Source: an uncultured Eggerthellaceae bacterium (GTDB lineage Bacteria > Actinomycetota > Coriobacteriia > Coriobacteriales > Eggerthellaceae). From it: a stretch of 23,373 nt of DNA. The notes below the pieces were generated by a model. The model did no database searches. It saw only the letters and a list, made by a program, of their open reading frames with translations, and was not told the DNA's origin. Position numbers and translations under genes: made by a program. The stretch lies in assembly GCA_910589125.1 (NCBI GenBank), contig CAJURX010000016.1, positions 1 to 23,373 of the forward strand, read 5' to 3'. This document shows, piece by piece, positions 1 through 4,941 of this stretch; positions within the stretch are counted from its first letter, which is position 1, and every line of letters starts with the position of its first letter.

Positions 1-187
1 TCACTACCATCATCGACTCGTTTTGGAGCAGTGACATTCTGACTGGCAGTCAAACCTCCTGGTCCATCACTACCATCATCGACTCGTTTTGGAGCAGTGA
101 CATTCTGACTGGCAGTCAAACGTGTGGGTCAACCGAGCCGCGTAAAGCTCAGTTTTGGAGCAGTGACATTCTGACTGGCAGTCAAAC
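1..187 (+). CRISPR. End of a type II-like CRISPR array (three perfect repeats, 30-bp spacers)
   Basis: Three identical 36-bp repeats lie at 20-55, 86-121 and 152-187. Each starts GTTTTGGAGCAGTG and ends CAGTCAAAC. Spacers of exactly 30 bp sit at 56-85 and 122-151, and a partial spacer is at 1-19. The repeat has the GTTTT...AAAC ends common in type II arrays and an internal dyad TGACT-GGC-AGTCA. The partial spacer 1-19 is identical to 67-85, so a repeat-spacer unit has been duplicated. The array continues left of the window, and no cas gene or leader is visible here. Repeat copies decay to the right, so this is most likely the trailer end; orientation is inferred from that decay. The type II assignment rests on repeat length and ends only. 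Confidence 0.88.
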
Positions 188-241
188 GAAGTTTCCCTAA
201 GGTGTCGCTTGAGCATGAAAAAGCCCCGCACTTGGCGGGGC
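188..241 (-). repeat. Cassette A tail, inverted copy of the cassette C tail
   Basis: Starting directly at the end of the third CRISPR repeat, this stretch is nearly the reverse complement of 2376-2432. The outer 23 bases (188-210 against 2410-2432) match perfectly, and the terminator stems also correspond with a few changes in loop and T-tract. It shows that the modules in cassettes A and C come from related source DNA and were placed in opposite orientations. Confidence 0.85.
218..241 (-). terminator. Intrinsic terminator of cassette A
   Basis: On the minus strand GCCCCGC pairs with GCGGGGC across a 5-base loop (stem arms 235-241 and 223-229), followed by TTTTT at 222-218. It lies 27 bases after the stop of the minus-strand immunity-like gene ending at 268, so it closes that module. 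Confidence 0.85.
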
Positions 242-267
242 CGTGTCGCTTGCTATGTCCGCTCGGA

Positions 268-471
268 TCAGTCGGGGATGAGCGTGTCGATGATTCTGAC
301 GGCATCCATGCCGCTGACCACCTTGATGGGGGTGCTGGCCAAACCTACGGTGGGGAGGCCGCTGTCTGGCACATCGTCGCCGGTGAAGCCGAATACGTAG
401 GCATCCACACCGCCCCACTCGCCGATGCGCTCGGCGGTCTCGTAGCCGTACCGTTTCGCCTCTTCAAGCAT
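268..471 (-). CDS. Small immunity-like protein of cassette A
   Basis: This 67-residue protein begins at ATG 471, preceded by GGAAGCAAGGAAG as a ribosome site. It ends just before an intrinsic terminator. A possible amphipathic N-terminal helix (EEAKRYGYETAERIG) is followed by what looks like a beta-rich half with a conserved-looking ...SGLPTVGLASTP... stretch. This resembles, from memory, small single-domain immunity proteins of the Imm35/YrhB kind; that match is weak and unverified. Position is the better argument: it lies directly downstream of a papain-fold toxin domain, as immunity genes do in polymorphic toxin modules. A TGA in its own frame at 493-495 sits 21 bases upstream of the start, about where a toxin stop would be expected. 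The alternative is that it is the frameshifted C-terminus of the upstream ORF. Confidence 0.6.
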   Translation of the reverse strand: MLEEAKRYGYETAERIGEWGGVDAYVFGFTGDDVPDSGLPTVGLASTPIKVVSGMDAVRIIDTLIPD

Positions 472-1214
472 TGCGCTCGCTTCCTTGCTTCCTCACAGCA
501 CTCGAATACCAGGTCGGTGAACTCGCGGTCATCCACGCGCATCACGAAGGTCTGGCTCTTCTTCACCAGCGCGAAGTGGCTGGAGCAGTCCATGGTTCCG
601 CTCTGCGGGTCGATGAACATGGTGCGACCGTTGACCTGCTCGGCGATGAACACGTGGCCACCGCCGCCGTACTTGTCCTGCCATTGTACCCTCACGATGG
701 CACGGGCGCCATCGCCCCACGCAGCCATCCTCGCTTCTACCTTGCCCATGGTGCCGACGCCTGAGTTGCTGGCGCACTTGATGAGGTCGGGGTCCTTGTA
801 CGCCTGCGGCCATCCTTTCGGGTCGTGCATGTACTGGAGCCTATCGGATCCGTCCGTGATTCTGGGCAGGGCGGTCACATCGTAGCCGCGAAGGCGTGCC
901 TCGTAGGCGCTCACGCATCGCTGGCAGTTCTTGCCCCATTGCGGATCGTTCGGCTTCCAGTTCGGGTTGGTGGCCATGGCGTCCTGCTTACGGGTGTGCT
1001 CCCCGGCTATCTTGCGGAACGGTGCGGCATGTGCGCTGCGCTTGGCCTTGGCCGTGCCGCTGAGCGTGTCCAGCGCCCGCCTGAGCATGCCCTGCTGGTC
1101 TGCTGCGGTGAGGCTTGAGAAGTCTGCCGCCGTGCCACCCTTTGCCTGTAGCTGCGACTTGATGGTTTTGGAGCAGTGATATTCTGACTGGAAGTCAAAC
1201 CGTGGTCGCGTCAC
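345..1214 (-). CDS. Headless papain-fold (Tox-PL-like) toxin domain, cassette A
   Basis: The minus-strand reading frame enters from the CRISPR-type repeat at 1165-1200 and gives 289 residues if started at GTG 1214. That start is doubtful, because residues 7-18 are simply the translated repeat. Residues 90-240 carry the signature of the papain-like toxin/deamidase fold (Tox-PL family). There is NCQRCVSAYEARLRGYDV with the candidate nucleophile Cys97 (or Cys100), then GGGHVFIAEQ with His187, then FIDPQSG with Asp202. Such domains occur as C-terminal toxins of phage minor-head (MuF-type) proteins, modifying host proteins by deamidation or proteolysis. The N-terminal carrier domain is absent, as if cut at the repeat. 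After about residue 245 the frame looks non-coding and overlaps the immunity-like ORF. A single-base shift would end the toxin at TGA 493-495, so a late frameshift is likely. Expression is doubtful without an upstream promoter. Confidence 0.72.
   Translation of the reverse strand: MTRPRFDFQSEYHCSKTIKSQLQAKGGTAADFSSLTAADQQGMLRRALDTLSGTAKAKRSAHAAPFRKIAGEHTRKQDAMATNPNWKPNDPQWGKNCQRCVSAYEARLRGYDVTALPRITDGSDRLQYMHDPKGWPQAYKDPDLIKCASNSGVGTMGKVEARMAAWGDGARAIVRVQWQDKYGGGGHVFIAEQVNGRTMFIDPQSGTMDCSSHFALVKKSQTFVMRVDDREFTDLVFECCEEARKRAQCLKRRNGTATRPPSASASGAVWMPTYSASPATMCQTAASPP
1165..1200 (+). repeat. CRISPR-type repeat copy 4 (2 mismatches)
   Basis: A 36-bp copy of the array repeat differing at two positions (GTGATATT for GTGACATT, and GAAGTC for GCAGTC). 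It separates cassette A from cassette B. Read on the minus strand it is fused in frame to the cassette A toxin domain. Confidence 0.93.
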
Positions 1215-1274
1215 GTTTCCGAACGGGCAGCTTTTTACGCCTGACCAGGGCGAAAATGCCTGATTCCAGGCATG

Positions 1275-1298
1275 AAAAAAGCGCCTCTATAAGCGCTT
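1275..1298 (-). terminator. Intrinsic terminator of cassette B
   Basis: On the minus strand AAGCGC and GCGCTT form a stem around an 8-base loop, followed by TTTTTT at 1280-1275. It lies about 90 bases past the stop of the cassette B gene. As in cassettes A, C and D, the T-tract is followed by an ATGC-containing sequence. Confidence 0.75.
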
Positions 1299-1387
1299 GA
1301 TTCCAAGATTTCTTAGCTGTCAGCTGATGTCGGAATTCAACAAAAATCCGCCGAAACGGGCTGGAAAACACGATGGCGGAAAAGGAG

Positions 1388-1828
1388 TTATCCGACCATG
1401 ATACCTTGGCGCTCCATCTCATCGATATGGGCATCTACCTTGCGACAATACGCCCTGTATTCCTCCGAGCCGTGCCTTTCGATAAACTCGCCCATGTCTG
1501 GACGCTTGGGGTCTTGGAGCCAGAGGCCTGCGATTCTCTTCTCCTCATTCTTTAGTTCATCCGGTGTTAGAGTGAGCATCCTAGAACCTTTCCGCCAGTG
1601 CCCTTGACAGAGCGTTCGGTTTCCCCGCTCTTCCCTGTCTAACGCCCATGTGACGATTTCTCCTGGGCTGGATAGATGTCTCTTGAAAAGCTTCGGACTG
1701 CAGTCGAATATCTCGAACAATATATCCTTGTACTTGGTCTGGTTAGCCCTCAAGCCCAGCGCCTTTCGCGCCTCTTCGAGCACTTTCTTGCTATGTAGAT
1801 TATATGCCTTGTTTTGGAGCAGTGACAT
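1388..1828 (-). CDS. Unrecognised cassette B ORF starting inside a repeat
   Basis: A 146-residue minus-strand frame whose first codons (ATG TCA CTG CTC CAA AAC) come entirely from the repeat at 1811-1846. The original 5' end is therefore missing or replaced. The body is charged and appears helical (VLEEARKALGLRANQTKYKD...), with a GNRTLCQGHWRKG segment near residue 75. An internal ATG at 1579 has a GGAAAGG ribosome site and would give a separate 63-residue acidic protein (MLTLTPDELKNEEKRIAG...). By analogy with cassettes A, C and D this may be a toxin fragment followed by an immunity gene, here fused in frame. I recognise no family. A terminator follows at 1275-1298. Confidence 0.5.
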   Translation of the reverse strand: MSLLQNKAYNLHSKKVLEEARKALGLRANQTKYKDILFEIFDCSPKLFKRHLSSPGEIVTWALDREERGNRTLCQGHWRKGSRMLTLTPDELKNEEKRIAGLWLQDPKRPDMGEFIERHGSEEYRAYCRKVDAHIDEMERQGIMVG

Positions 1829-1846
1829 TCTGGCTGGCAGTCAAGC
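1811..1846 (+). repeat. CRISPR-type repeat copy 5 (2 mismatches)
   Basis: A 36-bp copy with two differences from the perfect repeat (CTGGCTGG for CTGACTGG, and TCAAGC for TCAAAC). It lies between cassettes B and C. On the minus strand it supplies the start codon of the cassette B ORF. On the plus strand it is fused in frame to the cassette C toxin fragment. Confidence 0.93.
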
Positions 1847-2201
1847 TAAGAAGGAGATTGCCGCAGCGGTCAAGAAGGACACGCTGTACAAATCGGCAAC
1901 GTCGAAGCGCCACGCGTACCGGGAGGTGGCCGAGGAGATCGGGGCGCTCACGGATGCGCAGAGGGCGGACCTCTCCGATATATTCGAGAGAGCAACGGAC
2001 GGAAGGGTGAACGGCGGCTGGGGCCACGGCAAAAGCTATTGGGACAGCGGGAATCTGGCGCTGGCGAAGGGGGCTTTCGCGGAGTTCTGCAGCGCCCAGA
2101 TAGGCAGCCCGGAAAGCCTCGCCATCCTCAGACAGTACCTCCCGAAGTTAGCCGAGGTGTTCAAGGATATAATCGAGGCCATCGAGAAAGGAACGATCTG
2201 A
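1847..2201 (+). CDS. Headless phage minor-head-type C-terminal domain, cassette C
   Basis: The plus-strand frame runs straight out of the repeat and has no start codon of its own in the cassette. It encodes about 117 residues, starting KKEIAAAVKKDTLYKS. Its core is ALTDAQRADLSDIFERAT, then GGWGHGKSYW, then AFAEFCSAQIGSPESLAILRQYLPKL. I recognise this pattern from the C-termini of phage minor head (MuF/SPP1 gp7-like) proteins, with a GHGxxYW motif and a downstream AFAEF motif resembling a metallopeptidase-like toxin domain. The HG...E residues are suggestive only. The TGA stop overlaps the ATG of the next small gene (TGATG at 2199-2203), which points to translational coupling. No promoter is visible, so in its present place it looks like a truncated remnant or an orphan module. 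Confidence 0.68.
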
Positions 2202-2371
2202 TGGACGGGCTGTATGAGCTCATGGACGAATACGCCGAGAAGTTCGGCGACAACTTCCCGCACCCTCCGACCGACCCGAGAAGCGACGAAGAGATTGCCT
2301 CCCTCATACGCGAGAGCCTGGACGTGGGAAAGCCACACAACCCACACTGGCAGCCAGACTGCGACTACTGA
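2201..2371 (+). CDS. Small acidic immunity-like protein of cassette C
   Basis: This 56-residue protein starts at ATG 2201, overlapping the preceding stop by one base, with AAAGGA as its ribosome site. The sequence MDGLYELMDEYAEKFGDNFP...SDEEIASLIRESLDVGKP is acidic and appears helical. From memory it matches the very small proteins encoded just downstream of phage minor-head toxin genes. The overlap, acidity and position support an immunity role for the upstream domain. That role is inferred from arrangement; I cannot name a Pfam family. An intrinsic terminator follows five bases after the stop. Confidence 0.65.
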   Translation: MDGLYELMDEYAEKFGDNFPHPPTDPRSDEEIASLIRESLDVGKPHNPHWQPDCDY

Positions 2372-2375
2372 GACC

Positions 2376-2402
2376 AAGCCCCGCCGAACGCGGGGCTTTT
2401 TT
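2376..2402 (+). terminator. Intrinsic terminator of cassette C
   Basis: AAGCCCCGC (2376-2384) pairs with GCGGGGCTT (2390-2398) around a 5-base loop, with a run of six T to 2402. It closes the plus-strand toxin/immunity pair. Confidence 0.9.
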
Positions 2403-2432
2403 CATGCCCAAGCGACACCTTAGGGAAACTTC
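2376..2432 (+). repeat. Cassette C tail, inverted copy of 188-241
   Basis: The terminator plus following 30 bases (CATGCCCAAGCGACACC...) is nearly identical, on the opposite strand, to the left end of cassette A. The last 23 bases (2410-2432) match 188-210 perfectly in reverse complement. In cassette C about 120 further bases follow before the next repeat, whereas in cassette A the homology stops exactly at the repeat. Confidence 0.85.
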
Positions 2433-2554
2433 CAACATCGCGAAAGGCGGCGACAACGGTCTCATATCACCCGTGCGAGCGGCAATCGTATACCGAAGCG
2501 CGCAGAGAAGCGCGGGAAACAAACTCCGGAGAAAGATTGGAAGAATGGCAGATG

Positions 2555-2590
2555 GTTTTGGAGCAGTGGCATTCTGACTGGCAGTCAAAC
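2555..2590 (+). repeat. CRISPR-type repeat copy 6 (1 mismatch)
   Basis: A 36-bp copy with one change (GTGGCATT for GTGACATT), between cassettes C and D. Like copy 4, it is immediately preceded by GATG. Confidence 0.93.
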
Positions 2591-2647
2591 TCCGCAATAT
2601 GCGTGGGTTGGATTAGAGGCACTTGCGCCACCTCCGTTCTTGGGCAT

Positions 2648-2674
2648 AAAAAAGCCGCCTCCGAAGAGACGGCT
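2648..2674 (-). terminator. Intrinsic terminator of cassette D
   Basis: On the minus strand AGCCGTCTC and GAGGCGGCT form a nine-base stem with one mismatch around a TTCG tetraloop, followed by TTTTTT at 2653-2648 and then ATGCCCA. It lies 49 bases beyond the restored stop of the cassette D immunity-like gene. Confidence 0.87.
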
Positions 2675-2722
2675 GTTGTTCTTTATTCAGTTGATCCCAC
2701 AATGATTCTCTAGGCTATCCCA

Positions 2723-2925
2723 TCATCCCGCTCTCAACGACTCTTGGTATTCGCGCTCAGCCTCATTCGCTATATCATCAAGAAGACCGAACCATGCACC
2801 GTCATCGAGTACGGTAATGTCCGCCTCCGCCTTCTCTTTCTCGAGTATGGCACCGCCTCTTCATCTGGCACTCCTTGGGCGATAAGCTCGCCGCCCCGCT
2901 CCATGTAATTAAAAGCCTTCGTCAT
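2723..2925 (-). pseudogene. Frameshifted immunity-like gene of cassette D
   Basis: It starts at ATG 2925, nine bases after the stop of the upstream toxin-like frame, with CGGAG just before it. The first part reads MTKAFNYMERGGELIAQGVPDEEA. The natural continuation, AILEKEKAEADITVLDDGAWFGLLDDIANEAEREY, lies in another frame that ends at TGA 2723-2725. The 203-nt span is not a multiple of three, so a single-base loss (or equivalent) near 2845 has broken it. The unshifted frame runs into an Arg-rich stretch and stops at 2770. An acidic small protein downstream of a toxin-like frame and upstream of a terminator suggests an immunity gene now decayed. Family not recognised. Confidence 0.62.
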
Positions 2926-2933
2926 CTCCGTAC

Positions 2934-3324
2934 CTACCTGTTCACATTGTATCTGCGGTTCCTGGAAACATATATGGCTCCGTTGCCTGTCGAGGAAACG
3001 CAATCGGCAAGACTGCGCTCAAGATTCCCCGTCGCCTGCTGCCATGCAGTATGTCTCGCAGCCTTGTCGCCCATGCCCTTCTTGCGATTAGCATTGTATG
3101 ACTTTTTTTCTGATTGAAGCCAGCCTGTTCCTCCCTCAGATTTCGGTGTTACATCCTTTCGCACCTCGTGCGCCCAAAGATTGAGTTGCGTCTTGGCGTA
3201 CCTGACTTTCACCGAAGACTGCTTTCCTCTAGCTTGGAGAGAATAGACGTACTCACCCTGCCCAGCGCCCACGGCGCGAATCTCCGACGCCTCGGACGAT
3301 GCAAACCACGACACATCGGCAGGA
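2934..3324 (-). CDS. Headless toxin-like fragment of cassette D
   Basis: The minus-strand frame is open from inside the repeat at 3325-3360 and ends at TAG 2934. A GTG at 3314 would give 126 residues, but no convincing ribosome site precedes it. The protein is basic, with a GMGDKAARHTAWQQATGN segment in its middle. That (D/K)AARHxxW pattern resembles a motif in some C-terminal toxin domains of the DUF6973 kind, and I hold this weakly. As in cassette A, the repeat is translated in the same frame (...HCSKT...) and then the domain begins, so the N-terminal part is missing. It is followed nine bases later by the small, frameshifted immunity-like gene. The last 25 residues may also be affected by decay. 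Confidence 0.5.
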
Positions 3325-3360
3325 GTTTTGGAGCAGTGGCATCCTGGCTGGCGCTCAAAT
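3325..3360 (+). repeat. CRISPR-type repeat copy 7 (6 mismatches)
   Basis: A 36-bp degenerate copy: GTTTTGGAGCAGTG is intact, but six changes follow, including CATCCTGG for CATTCTGA and GCGCTCAAAT at the end. It separates cassettes D and E. Confidence 0.88.
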
Positions 3361-3365
3361 GAATC

Positions 3366-3403
3366 CCCCTCCGTATTTCTTGAAACAAGCTTCCTCGGAG
3401 GGG
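3366..3403. repeat. Inverted repeat at the start of cassette E
   Basis: CCCCTCCG (3366-3373) and CGGAGGGG (3396-3403) form a perfect 8-bp inverted repeat around a 22-base A/T-rich loop. It lies 135 bases before the lipoprotein gene. It could be an operator or a remnant of a terminator; no T-tract is adjacent. The remainder of 3361-3537 holds no other gene that I can support. Confidence 0.4.
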
Positions 3404-3537
3404 CAAAGGGGTGTCACAATATATGAGACGCATAAGGCATTCATGTCGAATCCAAAAAACGGTTCTCAAGGTAAAAGGCAGGTAGGGTTTTCAGCATCGA
3501 GCCATTGGGATAGGGATATGGGAATTGAGGATGGGCG

Positions 3538-3966
3538 ATGAAAGCGTTGGGGCAGATGGTGGTATCGATGATTCTGGGAATCGTCCTGCTTGGTGGTGCC
3601 CTGGGCTTTTTCGGTGCCTGTAGCGATCAGGACGTTGCGGTGTCAGCATCTGCCAGCATCGGGAACTCGTCGGCTGTGGGTGAGGTTTCGATGGCTATGG
3701 ATGCACCGACGTGGGAGGATTGGGAACGCCTGGATGCCGCTATCCAGAAAGCTGAAGCCTACACAGATCTGTCCGTTTATTCGGATGATGTCATATATCT
3801 ATTCGTGCGTGCATTGGAGAATGCCCGGGCTTCGATTGATGACCCTGGCGTTACCAAAAGCCTAGCAAGGAGCCGTGCGCAGCAACTGGAATCGATGATG
3901 GTGGTAATGGATCAAGAGACGGGAGCATGGATGGAGAAAGGTTGGAAGTTCGGTTTTGAGCAGTGA
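3538..3966 (+). CDS. FIVAR-like lipoprotein ending inside a repeat (cassette E)
   Basis: This 142-residue protein starts at ATG 3538 with GAGG seven bases upstream. An N-terminal hydrophobic segment (about residues 6-25) ends in FFGAC, a plausible lipobox with Cys28. A Ser/Ala-rich linker follows, then about 75 residues that look helical: WERLDAAIQKAEAYTDLSVYSDD...ALENARASI. This matches the spacing of FIVAR-type surface helical repeats. The last codons, GGT TTT GAG CAG TGA, are the first bases of repeat copy 8, so the repeat supplies the stop. A one-base deletion in that repeat sets this frame; the intact repeat would be read V-L-E-Q-stop in its own first frame. Unlike the toxin modules, this gene has its own 5' end. 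It probably anchors to the outer face of the cell membrane; function unknown. Confidence 0.72.
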   Translation: MKALGQMVVSMILGIVLLGGALGFFGACSDQDVAVSASASIGNSSAVGEVSMAMDAPTWEDWERLDAAIQKAEAYTDLSVYSDDVIYLFVRALENARASIDDPGVTKSLARSRAQQLESMMVVMDQETGAWMEKGWKFGFEQ

Positions 3967-3987
3967 CATTCTGGCTGGCAGTCAAGC
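3953..3987 (+). repeat. CRISPR-type repeat copy 8 (one deletion, 2 mismatches)
   Basis: A 35-bp copy with one G missing (GTTTTGAGCAG for GTTTTGGAGCAG) and the same two changes as copy 5 (CTGGCTGG, TCAAGC). It contains the stop codon of the cassette E lipoprotein. Confidence 0.9.
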
Positions 3988-4045
3988 ATGATTTGGTGCT
4001 CTGCGTTCCACTCATCTGTTGAGGTGCACGCGTGCCTGTATTCCA

Positions 4046-4330
4046 TCATCGATCCTCATCAGTGATGATCGCATCCAATCGGATCGCATTCGCTGGTCTT
4101 TTTGCAGATGGCTTGCGCCACGGAGTCTTGCCATCCCATTCCACCTCAGCTGCTTTTGAGGGCGCTGATATGGATTGGATGTAGCCGCATTCGCACGACT
4201 CGTAAGCGCCGTTAGGACTGAGGCTATGCTTGAGCATGATTGGACGCTCATGGCATTTCGGGCATATGCGCTTCTGCTTGGATAGGCTTTCGAAGTAAGG
4301 CGAGAAGTCTGAATCTCGTGGGTCCATCAT
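4046..4330 (-). CDS. Small zinc-ribbon protein, phage type (cassette F)
   Basis: This 94-residue protein starts at ATG 4330, overlapping the stop of the upstream gene (AATGATGG). Four cysteines in CPKC (23, 26) and CECG (46, 48) form a probable zinc ribbon. The following EVEWDGKTPWRKP resembles the tail of Lar-type small phage zinc-ribbon proteins, which are known to affect type I restriction; this is a distant resemblance only. It is translationally coupled to the gene at 4327-4569. No terminator is obvious downstream before the preceding repeat. Confidence 0.6.
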   Translation of the reverse strand: MMDPRDSDFSPYFESLSKQKRICPKCHERPIMLKHSLSPNGAYESCECGYIQSISAPSKAAEVEWDGKTPWRKPSAKRPANAIRLDAIITDEDR

Positions 4331-4569
4331 TCACCTGATCTATCGCTGCTGGTCATCATTATCGACTTATTGGACAAAGTCGAATGTTTCGGAATGACCG
4401 CTGATTTATAGCCGAGCACATCGAGAGCATCATCGAAGAAGTCGACCTCCAAGGAGTTCTTACTCTGCAAGTGTTGACTGGCGCTTTGCAGACTCTGAGC
4501 AAGCTCCATGGGGACCGTATTCTGAGGGCATGCTGACGAGCTGCTGGTCAATGGCTCTATCCCTTTCAC
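4327..4569 (-). CDS. Hypothetical 80-residue protein, first gene of cassette F
   Basis: It starts at GTG 4569 with a strong AAGGAG seven bases upstream and ends in a stop overlapping the next ATG. The Ser/Gln-rich N-terminus is followed by EVDFFDDALDVLGYKSAVIP, a short possibly folded segment. It is not recognised as any family. The good ribosome site and coupling to the zinc-ribbon gene make it a credible gene. Together they form a complete two-gene operon, unlike the headless modules in cassettes A, C and D. Confidence 0.55.
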   Translation of the reverse strand: MKGIEPLTSSSSACPQNTVPMELAQSLQSASQHLQSKNSLEVDFFDDALDVLGYKSAVIPKHSTLSNKSIMMTSSDRSGE

Positions 4570-4618
4570 CTCAAGCTCCTTTCGATGCCATTCATTGTAT
4601 AGCCACTATCCCTGTTGC

Positions 4619-4644
4619 GTTTTGGAGCAGTGGCATTCTCGCTG
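4619..4644 (+). repeat. CRISPR-type repeat copy 9, right half lost
   Basis: The first 21 bases of the repeat are present with one change (GTGGCATTCT), CTGG at 4641-4644 is still recognisable, and the rest has diverged. This is the last copy and closes the series. Confidence 0.8.
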
Positions 4645-4941
4645 GTGACGCGTTGTCATTCGTGGTGGATATGTATGGGGCATGGGATGCCTTGCTTGCT
4701 CGATAGAATGCAGATGCATGTAAGCCTATCGTTGGAGCTTCGATGCATCGATCATCGAGGATGCGGCAAAGGCATGCTCGGATTAATCTGGGGCGGCAAG
4801 GCCTCGTTATGCGATTCGCGAAGGGGAGAGCGAGCGTCATCAGCTTTGCAGTTTTGGCTCGAGGCAGTTAGAGGTCGATGGGGGACTCGAGCTATAGGCG
4901 AATCGTAGCAAGAAGGAGTAGAAGAGAGAGGGGCGCATGTC
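4645..4941. other. Intergenic stretch with no supported gene
   Basis: About 300 bases between the last degenerate repeat and a tiny membrane-peptide gene. Open frames here have unlikely composition and no ribosome sites. No repeat, hairpin or RNA gene was recognised. It may be a decayed cassette. Confidence 0.5.

Noticed and set aside
202..885. A 227-codon plus-strand frame over cassette A
   Set aside because: Antisense to the papain-fold toxin domain, which has recognisable catalytic motifs; no matching domain in this frame.
1373..1555. A 60-codon plus-strand frame with a GGAAAAGGAG-like upstream sequence
   Set aside because: Antisense to the cassette B frame, which has terminator support; the apparent site is probably chance.
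188..2432. Invertible segment between the inverted tails
   Set aside because: No recombinase is nearby, and all repeats inside and outside keep the same orientation, so there is no sign that inversion has occurred.
3988..4045. Possible small RNA or riboswitch in the start of cassette F
   Set aside because: Only a short GCACGCGTGC palindrome was seen, with no terminator or conserved RNA shape that I recognise.
1165..4644. Integron attC sites or an IS element as explanation for the spaced repeats
   Set aside because: The repeat is identical to the CRISPR repeat of the adjacent 30-bp-spacer array, lacks attC core features, and no integrase or transposase is present.
4615..4908. A 97-codon plus-strand frame after the last repeat
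   Set aside because: Cys/Trp/Arg-rich, unlikely composition, start inside the degenerate repeat, no ribosome site.
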